This document shows positions 1 to 6,574 of a DNA stretch of 64,000 nt, in pieces. Source of the DNA: Oscillospiraceae bacterium (GTDB taxonomy: Bacteria; Bacillota; Clostridia; UBA1212; SIG427); contig SVJE01000005.1 of assembly GCA_015069135.1 (NCBI GenBank), positions 124,001 to 188,000 on the forward strand, in the 5' to 3' direction. A model generated the notes under the pieces. That model worked only from the letters and a program-made list of their open reading frames with translations. It was not told where the DNA came from and ran no database searches. How positions within the stretch are numbered: position 1 is the first letter of the stretch; every line of letters starts with the position of its first letter. The translations under genes were made by a program, and so were the position numbers.

Positions 1-406
1 AGATCATTATTGTTGGTGCTATAAATAAAATGCCTCCCCAAGCATCTTCTGCATTCATCATTCTGGCTATAGGTTTAGATAACACTGCCATAAGAATTGT
101 AAGGACTGTCCCCATGGAAAACATAACAGCTCTTGCCAATCTAAAAGCTTTTTCCGCACCCTTTTCATCTTTTTGAGACACTAATTCACTTACAAGTTTA
201 GCTATCGCTACAGGCAAGCCTGCTGTTGCCAGCACATACACAAAAGCAAACACTGTATTCGACACTGAATAAACACCATATGCAGAAGATCCGCCAAGTA
301 GTAATCTTAATACAGGAACAAAAAATAAAGATAACACTTTTACTAATATATTTGATATTGATAGAACTGCGAACCCTCGTCCCATTGTTTGTTGTTTATT
401 ATTCAT
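1..406 (-). CDS. SpoVB/MurJ-type polysaccharide flippase (N-terminal part)
   Basis: The first ~135 codons of a minus-strand gene whose 3' part lies outside the window. The ATG (404-406) has an AGGAG site 6 nt upstream. The product starts MNNKQQTMGRGFAVLSI and continues with hydrophobic helices, a glycine-rich turn (RLLLGGSSAYGVYSV) and a helix holding LATAGLPVAIAKLVSE. This is typical of the N-terminus of MOP-superfamily lipid-linked oligosaccharide flippases of the SpoVB/MurJ group, which work in peptidoglycan or spore cortex assembly in the membrane. The SpoVB versus MurJ assignment needs the missing part. Codons near 106-113 contain CTGTCCCC, the core of the dispersed motif described elsewhere, as a degenerate copy. 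Confidence 0.75.
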   Translation of the reverse strand, partial: MNNKQQTMGRGFAVLSISNILVKVLSLFFVPVLRLLLGGSSAYGVYSVSNTVFAFVYVLATAGLPVAIAKLVSELVSQKDEKGAEKAFRLARAVMFSMGTVLTILMAVLSKPIARMMNAEDAWGGILFIAPTIMI

Positions 407-436
407 AAAACTCTCCTATTTCAATCTGCTTCTGCG

Positions 437-2296
437 TTACTTCACTGCTTTGCAAAGAATTTTTCCAGATCTTTCAATAAACCTTGTCATTTCCTCACCT
501 GATAAAGAACTATGTGCTAGTTTAGCTAAATCATAAATTTGATGACAAACCATAGTAGTTGTATTTGTATCTTCAGTTTTGTTCAGTATGGAAATCAATC
601 CATTGTTTTCATTTAAAACCAATGTGATTTCCTCTTCAAATGGAATATTCATATCGCCATATATTTTAGACATTTCCTTTATTCGTCTACTTTCTTCAGA
701 AAGAATCAACACACTTGGAATATCTGTTTTCATCGACTCAATCCGAACCTTAAGTTTCTCATTTTTTGAATATTCTTTAAATATCGGAGAAACAATGTTC
801 AACAAAGTTTCTATATCTGCTTCTCCTAATTTTGTCAATTGCTTCATCTTATCAGAAACGTCAGAGTCCACTCGCTGAAATTTCAAACTTCCTTGATTTT
901 TATATTCAAGAAGCTGCATGAAATGAGAATCAATCGGTCCATCCATTACAATAGCATCCACGCCGATATCCTTAAGTAGCTTAATATATTGCGCTTGTTG
1001 TTCAACACTATCTGTGTAGTAGAGTCTGTCCCCACTAAATTCTTTATATTTATTTGAATACTCATTTAAAGTCATAAATGTGCTGTCTGTAAGTTTCACA
1101 AGAACTACATCTTTGACTTTGTCAAAAAACTTTTCATCTTTAAGACAACCATATTTTACAAAAGGATTTATATCATCCCAATATTTTTCATAATTTTTTC
1201 GTTCAGTGTTAAACAAGCCACAAAGTTTATCTCCAATTTTCTTTGTAATATGTTGAGAAATTTTACCAACATACCCGTCGTTTTGTAAAAAACTTCTTGA
1301 CACATTCAATGGCAAATCAGGACAATCAATCATACCCTTAAGTAACATAAGAAATTCCGGTATGATTTCCTTGATATTATCAGCAACAAAAACCTGATTG
1401 TAATAAATTTTTATTGTACCCTCCAAAGAATCATATTGATTCTTCATTTTTGGGAAGTAAAGAATCCCTTTCATGTTGAAAGGATAATCTATATTCAAAT
1501 GGATCCAGAACAAAGGATCGTTATAGTCAAAAAATGTTTCGTGATAAAAATCTATATAATCCTGATCTGTGCAATCTTTAGGAAGCTTCATCCACAACGG
1601 TGTTGTATTATTGATTGGAGCAACATCTTTTTTTTCTGTATCATTCTTATCAGTGTCTGTCCCCACTTCAATAAAATATAGTTCGGTAGAAAGAAAGCCA
1701 AAATATTTATTTAATGTTTCTTTAATTTTAAAAGAATCCAAATACTCTTTACAATCATCTGCAACATGTATGGTAATATAAGTGCCTCGACACGTTAAAT
1801 CTGATGATTCTATTTTATAATCCATACCTGTTTCACTTTCCCAGTGTACAGCACTTGCCCCGTCTTGCCAGGAAAGAGTGTCTATTTCAACTTTTTCTGC
1901 TACCATGAATGCAGAATAAAAGCCCAAGCCAAAATGTCCGATTATCTGCGCATCATCTGTTTTGCCTTGATATTTTTCAATAAAATCTTTTGCACCTGAA
2001 AAAGCCACTTGATTAATGTATTTTTCAACTTCTTCAACAGTCATACCAATGCCGTTATCATGAACAGTAATAGTACCTGATTCTTTATCCAATATTACTT
2101 CTATTTTCCATTTAAGTTCTTCGTCTGAAATTGTTGCTTCGCCTACCGAAATGAGTTTCTTTAATTTATTTATTGCATCACTACCATTAGATACAATTTC
2201 TCTCAAAAAAATATCTTTTTCAGAATACAGCCATTTTTTTATTATAGGAAATATATTCTCTGTATTAATCGATATTGAACCACTTTTTGAAATCAC
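437..2296 (-). CDS. htpG: HSP90-family chaperone HtpG
   Basis: ATP-dependent cytosolic HSP90 chaperone, about 619 residues, the usual bacterial length. The N-terminal GHKL ATPase domain shows REIVSNGSDAINKLKK (catalytic Glu, Mg-binding Asn), DNGIGMT and GHFGLGFYSAFMVA. The middle domain has the NVSRSFLQND segment, and a dimerisation domain follows. I place the start at GTG 2294-2296, because GGAGGG (2303-2308) lies 6 nt upstream and the product then begins ISKSGSISINTENIFP, as in the family. An upstream TTG at 2309-2311 would put the Shine-Dalgarno inside the gene. A variable charged linker after the ATPase domain (EVGTDTDKNDTEKK) carries an exact copy of the dispersed motif at 1651-1664, and SGDRLYYTD contains a degenerate one near 1024-1034. 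Confidence 0.95.
   Translation of the reverse strand: MISKSGSISINTENIFPIIKKWLYSEKDIFLREIVSNGSDAINKLKKLISVGEATISDEELKWKIEVILDKESGTITVHDNGIGMTVEEVEKYINQVAFSGAKDFIEKYQGKTDDAQIIGHFGLGFYSAFMVAEKVEIDTLSWQDGASAVHWESETGMDYKIESSDLTCRGTYITIHVADDCKEYLDSFKIKETLNKYFGFLSTELYFIEVGTDTDKNDTEKKDVAPINNTTPLWMKLPKDCTDQDYIDFYHETFFDYNDPLFWIHLNIDYPFNMKGILYFPKMKNQYDSLEGTIKIYYNQVFVADNIKEIIPEFLMLLKGMIDCPDLPLNVSRSFLQNDGYVGKISQHITKKIGDKLCGLFNTERKNYEKYWDDINPFVKYGCLKDEKFFDKVKDVVLVKLTDSTFMTLNEYSNKYKEFSGDRLYYTDSVEQQAQYIKLLKDIGVDAIVMDGPIDSHFMQLLEYKNQGSLKFQRVDSDVSDKMKQLTKLGEADIETLLNIVSPIFKEYSKNEKLKVRIESMKTDIPSVLILSEESRRIKEMSKIYGDMNIPFEEEITLVLNENNGLISILNKTEDTNTTTMVCHQIYDLAKLAHSSLSGEEMTRFIERSGKILCKAVK
1651..1664 (-). repeat. Dispersed motif copy in htpG (GTDT frame)
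   Basis: Coding strand reads GGGGACAGACACTG, giving Gly-Thr-Asp-Thr in the charged linker of HtpG. Confidence 0.9.
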
Positions 2297-2332
2297 AATT
2301 TGACCCTCCAATGAAACATATACTACTGACGA

Positions 2333-2361
2333 ATTTTACACTCCTTTACCACCTGTGTCAA
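2333..2361 (-). promoter_or_regulatory. Probable htpG promoter
   Basis: On the minus strand TTGACA (2356-2361) is followed after exactly 17 nt by TAAAAT (2333-2338), a good sigma-A type promoter. The leader to the GTG would be about 30 nt and contains GGAGGG. I see no clear CIRCE or CtsR operator. Confidence 0.6.
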
Positions 2362-2392
2362 ATCGCCACAATATGCTCTTGCTATTTTAAGC

Positions 2393-2406
2393 CAGTGTCT
2401 GTCCCC
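2393..2406 (-). repeat. Dispersed motif copy between htpG and the GtrA-like gene
   Basis: Exact GGGGACAGACACTG on the minus strand, preceded by TTTTTTGT instead of the usual TTTTCAT. It lies between the two divergent promoters. Confidence 0.9.
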
Positions 2407-2430
2407 ACAAAAAATATCTTTGTAAAAAAC

Positions 2431-2459
2431 TTGTAAGTAAAATAAAAAAAATGTAAAAT
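2431..2459 (+). promoter_or_regulatory. Possible promoter of the GtrA-like gene
   Basis: TTGTAA (2431-2436) and TAAAAT (2454-2459) are separated by 17 nt in a very A-rich stretch. Plausible but weak because of base composition. Confidence 0.4.
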
Positions 2460-2497
2460 AACTCATAGCAAAACTTCATTGAAAGGATAGCAACCAC

Positions 2498-2941
2498 ATG
2501 TTCAGCAAAATAAAAAAGCTAATTAATAAATATAAAGAATTTTTAAGTTTTTGTTTAGTGGGTGGATTAAACACATTAGTGTCTTTAATTGTTTTCAGTA
2601 TACTGGTGTTAATCACTGGTGTTAGCAAAGAAGAAGCAACCTTACTGACAATAATTCTAAATGTAATAAGTGATATTGCAGGAGGAATAAACAGCTATCT
2701 TTGGAACCGATTTTGGGTGTTTAAGAAAAGCAATACCAGCACAAAAGAATCTCTTCCTAAATTTGTTGTAACATTCTGTATTTATATAGCAATATCATCC
2801 ATACTGTTCAGCTTTTTCCAGTGGTTATTACCTGTACATGAAATTGTAATAAAAATCATAGTTTTACCAATAACAACTATAATCAATTTTTTAATGAACA
2901 AACTTTGGGCTTTCAAAAAGACTGACAAATTCAACAAATAA
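2498..2941 (+). CDS. GtrA-like membrane protein
   Basis: A 147-residue integral membrane protein with four predicted helices and the GtrA-family layout: FCLVGGLNTLVSLIVF in helix 1, a conserved N(S)YLWNRFWVFKK segment after helix 2, and a closing NFLMNKLWAFKK after helix 4. GtrA-family proteins are thought to help move undecaprenyl-linked sugars across the membrane for cell-surface glycosylation. The substrate here is unknown. It stands alone, divergent from htpG and upstream of lexA. The only SD candidate is AAAGGA about 13 nt before the ATG, which is rather far. Confidence 0.85.
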   Translation: MFSKIKKLINKYKEFLSFCLVGGLNTLVSLIVFSILVLITGVSKEEATLLTIILNVISDIAGGINSYLWNRFWVFKKSNTSTKESLPKFVVTFCIYIAISSILFSFFQWLLPVHEIVIKIIVLPITTIINFLMNKLWAFKKTDKFNK

Positions 2942-2971
2942 TACTTTTGTACGATTCAGGCCTAATTTATA

Positions 2972-2985
2972 CGAACAAAAGTTTG
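2972..2985 (+). promoter_or_regulatory. LexA box (SOS operator) upstream of lexA
   Basis: CGAACAAAAGTTTG matches the Gram-positive LexA box CGAACRNRYGTTCG at 12 of 14 positions. Its right half overlaps the -35 of the lexA promoter, as expected for autorepression. Confidence 0.75.
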
Positions 2986-3011
2986 CTTTTTTTCTTTCGT
3001 TATGTTAGAAT
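2983..3011 (+). promoter_or_regulatory. lexA promoter
   Basis: TTGCTT (2983-2988), a 17-nt spacer and TAGAAT (3006-3011). The -35 lies within the LexA box, so LexA binding should block RNA polymerase. Confidence 0.6.
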
Positions 3012-3041
3012 ATATTTACATAAAGAAAGGAGCTGTGTTTT

Positions 3042-3689
3042 ATGGGAAACAATTCTCGTTCTATGCCAACTGCAAAACAAGAAGAAATACTTAATTGTAT
3101 TGAGTTATATATAAGAGAAAAAGGTTATCCGCCTTCAATAAGAGACATTTGTAAGGAAGTCAATCTTTCCTCATCTTCTACCGTATTCTCTCATTTGGCG
3201 GCATTAGAAAAAAAAGGATTTATTCAGCGTGACGATGGTGCGACAAGAGGAATAAGACTTACAGACCCCCGTAGTGTTAATTCCGCTTGTGTTGACAGCA
3301 AAGCATCAGCTGACGATATAATCAGTGTTCCTGTTATCGGTAAAGTAGCCGCAGGCACTCCGATTCTTGCAACAGAAAATATTGAAAGAACCATGCCTAT
3401 TCCCGGAGACTTTGCTCCAGGCCAGGAAGTTTTTATGTTAACCGTTAAAGGCGACAGTATGATAGAAATCGGCATCTTGGATGGTGATTATGTGCTTGTT
3501 CAAAGACAATCAACAGCAAGAGACGGAGACGTTATTGTCGCTCTTATTGAAGATGAAGCAACTGTTAAGACATTCTATAAAGAAAGAGATTGCTTTAGAC
3601 TTCAGCCGGAAAACCGTTATCTCAAAGCAATCTACACAAAAGAACTGATTGTGTTAGGAAAAGTAATAGGTGTTTTCAGAAAGATGTGA
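3042..3689 (+). CDS. lexA: LexA repressor
   Basis: SOS repressor of 215 residues. The N-terminal winged helix-turn-helix runs through about residue 70 (GYPPSIRDICKEV, TVFSHLAALEKKGFI). The self-cleavage site is Ala104-Gly105 in KVAAGTPIL. The S24 peptidase domain has catalytic Ser139 (GDSMIEIGI) and Lys176 (ATVKTFY). On DNA damage RecA filaments trigger cleavage and derepression. AAGGAG lies ~10 nt before the ATG, and an operator overlaps the promoter. The 3' end overlaps the convergent miaA by 36 bp, so the two transcripts are antisense at their ends. Confidence 0.96.
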   Translation: MGNNSRSMPTAKQEEILNCIELYIREKGYPPSIRDICKEVNLSSSSTVFSHLAALEKKGFIQRDDGATRGIRLTDPRSVNSACVDSKASADDIISVPVIGKVAAGTPILATENIERTMPIPGDFAPGQEVFMLTVKGDSMIEIGILDGDYVLVQRQSTARDGDVIVALIEDEATVKTFYKERDCFRLQPENRYLKAIYTKELIVLGKVIGVFRKM

Positions 3690-4616
3690 TTTGATTTCTG
3701 CAAAAGGATTATCTTCACATTTTATCCATTTAACCCATGGCCACTTGCGCAACCATGTCAACTGACGTTTGGCATAGTGCCTTGTGGCTAATTTTATTTC
3801 TTCCGAAAGCTCATTTAATGAAATTTCCCCATTAATATACTTAATTGTTTCTTTATAACCGATAGCCTGTAAAGCCGTTTTTGATAATTCCTTTCCATTT
3901 TCTTCGCAATATTTTAGCAATCGTTCTACTTCTTCTACAAGCCCCAGCTCCAACATAAGATCAACCCTCATGTTAATTCTGGCATAAAGATACTCTCTCT
4001 TCATATCCATTGCAAAAACTATCGGATCCAGGACAGAACCAGATTTTTTCGACTCCAAGTTTCTTTCTTGCTGCGTCTTACCGGTAAGTTTAAATAGTTC
4101 CACAGCACGAACAACACGTTTTTTATTATTAATATGTATTTTTTCTGCAGCTAATGGATCATTTTTTTGTAAATAAGAATACAGCTCTTTTAAACCAGTG
4201 TCTGTCCCCGCCATCAAATTCAATTCCGCCTGAAGAGCTTCATTTGATGCATCTTCCTCTTTATAGCTAAATCCTTCCACTAAGGAAGTTACGTAAAGAC
4301 CGGTTCCTCCAACAAAAACTGGTGTTTTACCCCTACTTGAAAGCTCTTGTGCACAATCATTAGCCACTTTACAATAATCCGCAACACTAAACTCTTCCCA
4401 TGGTTCAGCTATATCAATCAAATGATGAGGCACACCATTTTGTTCCTGTTCATCTATTTTTGCAGTACCAATATCCATTTTTCGATAAATTTGCATTGAA
4501 TCACAACTCAGAATTTCACCATTGCAAAGGTTTGCAACATCAAGTGATATACCGGTTTTACCCGATGCAGTAGGACCAGTTATAATAATGGATTTTATTT
4601 TTTTATCAACACTCAT
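3654..4616 (-). CDS. miaA: tRNA dimethylallyltransferase
   Basis: Adds the dimethylallyl group to A37 of tRNAs reading UNN codons, making i6A. MiaB, encoded upstream in the same run, then methylthiolates it. The 320 residues match the family. The P-loop is ITGPTASGKTG near residue 13, followed by the substrate motif LSCDSMQIYRKMDIGTAK, FVGGTGLYV and the KKRVVRAVELFKLTGK helix. The start ATG overlaps the mutL stop (ATGA), indicating translational coupling. The segment MAGTDTGLKELY holds an exact dispersed-motif copy at 4196-4209 in a variable helix. The C-terminus overlaps the end of lexA. Confidence 0.96.
   Translation of the reverse strand: MSVDKKIKSIIITGPTASGKTGISLDVANLCNGEILSCDSMQIYRKMDIGTAKIDEQEQNGVPHHLIDIAEPWEEFSVADYCKVANDCAQELSSRGKTPVFVGGTGLYVTSLVEGFSYKEEDASNEALQAELNLMAGTDTGLKELYSYLQKNDPLAAEKIHINNKKRVVRAVELFKLTGKTQQERNLESKKSGSVLDPIVFAMDMKREYLYARINMRVDLMLELGLVEEVERLLKYCEENGKELSKTALQAIGYKETIKYINGEISLNELSEEIKLATRHYAKRQLTWLRKWPWVKWIKCEDNPFAEIKSHLSENTYYFS
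4196..4209 (-). repeat. Dispersed motif copy in miaA (GTDT frame)
   Basis: Coding strand GGGGACAGACACTG encodes Gly-Thr-Asp-Thr in a weakly conserved part of MiaA. Confidence 0.9.
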
Positions 4617-6550
4617 ATAATCCTCTTGAACTTTTTCTCAATCTCTCTTTTTGTTATCTCAATTACAATAGGGCGCCCGTGAGGACAAGTTCCAGGTCTG
4701 TCAGTCATGGCTAAATCCTGTAACAACTTATTAATTTCCTGATCAGACAATGCATTATTACCTTTCACAGCAGCCTTACATGCCATGGTATATAATTTTT
4801 CATCCTCTATTAAATCACTGTTAGATGCTCTATCGCCTTTTTCAACGAGAGCACTAATCACAGCAGAAATATCAGCTCCACCCAGTATCGAGGGAACAGA
4901 CCTTACTACAACTACATCTTTGCCAAAAAGATCTATTTCGAATCCCAATCTTTCCAACGCAGCTGTTTTATTCATATATTTCTGCATTTCTCCGGGAGAC
5001 ATGCTTATTGTAATTGGCACCAGTAACGGTTGAACAGCAAACTCATCACCATTTTTATAGGTTTCCTTCAGCTGCTCATAAAGCAATCTCTCGTGGGCAG
5101 CATGCTGATCCAGCAAAAAGACAGAAGAATTATATTCTAAAACAATATACGTGTTAAGAACCTGTCCAACCACCCTGGCATCAATATAAAACCGGTTAAC
5201 TATTTCTTGTTTCTTCTGTATATTTTTTTCAGGCACAATCTCTACAGGACTGTTGTCTGTTTCTCTAACGACAGACAATCCTGCTGAAAATGGAATCACG
5301 GGAGTGGCTTCTGTTGCCTTTAAAATAGTTTCACTGCGTTTCTCTTCATAGCTTTCTTTATCAATTGTGGCAACTGTATCCACATTATTAAAGGTCCATG
5401 AATTTGTAAGTTTTCTCCCGCCAAATTGAGCTTTAGGCATATCTGTAAAATTCTGTGGTTTAGGTTGTACCTCTGACAAGGATACAGAACCTACACCGGG
5501 TCTGTCCCCCATGTTAGATTCAGAAATGGTAAAATTACTTTCACGAGCTGACTCATATAAATCGCTATAATAATCGCCATATGGAATCGCCTTAAGCACT
5601 GCTCTAAAAAGTGCATTTTCATCAGAAAAACGCACTTCAATTTTTGTAGGATGAACATTAACATCAACAAAATAAGGACTAACTTCTACAGACAATACAG
5701 CAAAAGCAAAGCGACCCTTCATCACAGTTGTTTTCATACCTTCATCAAGAGCTGCAGTTATAGTTTTTGATTTTATATATCTGCCATTAACAAAGAAAAT
5801 CTGTCTTGAACGATTTCCGGAGGAGGCCTCGCCGGCACCTACAAAACCTGTAATTTTAATTCCACTTTCATTATAATTTACAACTCTTATGCTGTCCGCA
5901 ATTTTCTTGCCGTAAATACTATAAATAGTGCTCTTAAGATCACCATTTCCCGGTGTACGTAAAAGTTCTGTCCCACTGCTAATCAATCTAATAGCAACTT
6001 CCGGATGAGCAAGCGCCAATTTTTGAAGCACATCACAAATATATCCGGCTTCAGTGCTATCCTTTTTTAAGAATTTATATCTTGCAGGTGTATTGTAAAA
6101 TAAATCTCTGACCACAAAAGTTGTACCATAACCGGCACCTTTTGAGCCGCGCTCTAATATTTTACCACCCTTTATATGGATAAAAGTAGCAGTGTCTGTC
6201 CCCTCGCAACGAGTTGTAAGCTCTACATCACTGACAGCCGCTATACTGGCAAGAGCTTCACCTCTGAAACCAAGAGTTCCTACACTCTCCAGGTCATCTG
6301 CAGAACGAATTTTGCTGGTTGCATGTTTATCAAATGCGATTTCAGCGTCGTCATCAGCAATACCACTACCATTATCACTTATTCTTATATACTTAATTCC
6401 CCCGTTTTTGATTTCCACAGACACAGACGTCGCCCCGGCATCAATGGAATTCTCCACCATCTCTTTCACTACAGAGGCTGGTCTTTCTATAACCTCACCT
6501 GCTGCTATTTTACAAGTTGTAAGTTCATCCAACAAAATTATCTGTCCCAT
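4613..6550 (-). CDS. mutL: DNA mismatch repair endonuclease MutL
   Basis: Mismatch-repair mediator that links MutS recognition to strand incision. About 645 residues. The GHKL ATPase domain has EVIERPASVVKEMVENSIDA, DNGSGI, TSKIRSADDL and GTLGFRGEALASI. A proline/serine linker follows. The C-terminal domain carries the metal-binding endonuclease motif DQHAAHERLLYEQ plus ACKAAVKGN and CPHGRP, so this is a nicking MutL as in organisms without MutH. I choose ATG 6548-6550, with GGGAGG 8 nt upstream. A GTG three codons earlier lies inside the ribosome site. An exact motif copy (CEGTDTA) is at 6190-6203, a degenerate one (GDRPGVG) near 5499-5510, and GGTAAAAT words at 5528 and 6159. Confidence 0.97.
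   Translation of the reverse strand: MGQIILLDELTTCKIAAGEVIERPASVVKEMVENSIDAGATSVSVEIKNGGIKYIRISDNGSGIADDDAEIAFDKHATSKIRSADDLESVGTLGFRGEALASIAAVSDVELTTRCEGTDTATFIHIKGGKILERGSKGAGYGTTFVVRDLFYNTPARYKFLKKDSTEAGYICDVLQKLALAHPEVAIRLISSGTELLRTPGNGDLKSTIYSIYGKKIADSIRVVNYNESGIKITGFVGAGEASSGNRSRQIFFVNGRYIKSKTITAALDEGMKTTVMKGRFAFAVLSVEVSPYFVDVNVHPTKIEVRFSDENALFRAVLKAIPYGDYYSDLYESARESNFTISESNMGDRPGVGSVSLSEVQPKPQNFTDMPKAQFGGRKLTNSWTFNNVDTVATIDKESYEEKRSETILKATEATPVIPFSAGLSVVRETDNSPVEIVPEKNIQKKQEIVNRFYIDARVVGQVLNTYIVLEYNSSVFLLDQHAAHERLLYEQLKETYKNGDEFAVQPLLVPITISMSPGEMQKYMNKTAALERLGFEIDLFGKDVVVVRSVPSILGGADISAVISALVEKGDRASNSDLIEDEKLYTMACKAAVKGNNALSDQEINKLLQDLAMTDRPGTCPHGRPIVIEITKREIEKKFKRII
6190..6203 (-). 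repeat. Dispersed motif copy in mutL (GTDT frame)
   Basis: Coding strand GGGGACAGACACTG encodes Gly-Thr-Asp-Thr in a loop of the ATPase domain that varies between MutL proteins. Confidence 0.9.
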
Positions 6551-6574
6551 AAAAATCACCTCCCGGTAAAATAT

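Noticed and set aside
226..408. A 60-codon plus-strand frame at the left edge
   Set aside because: It is antisense to the flippase gene, which has a ribosome site and family-like membrane helices.
5965..5980. GTTCTGTCCCAC in mutL as a motif copy
   Set aside because: Lacks CCCC and has TT in place of GT; the residues SSGTELLRTP are ordinary for MutL.
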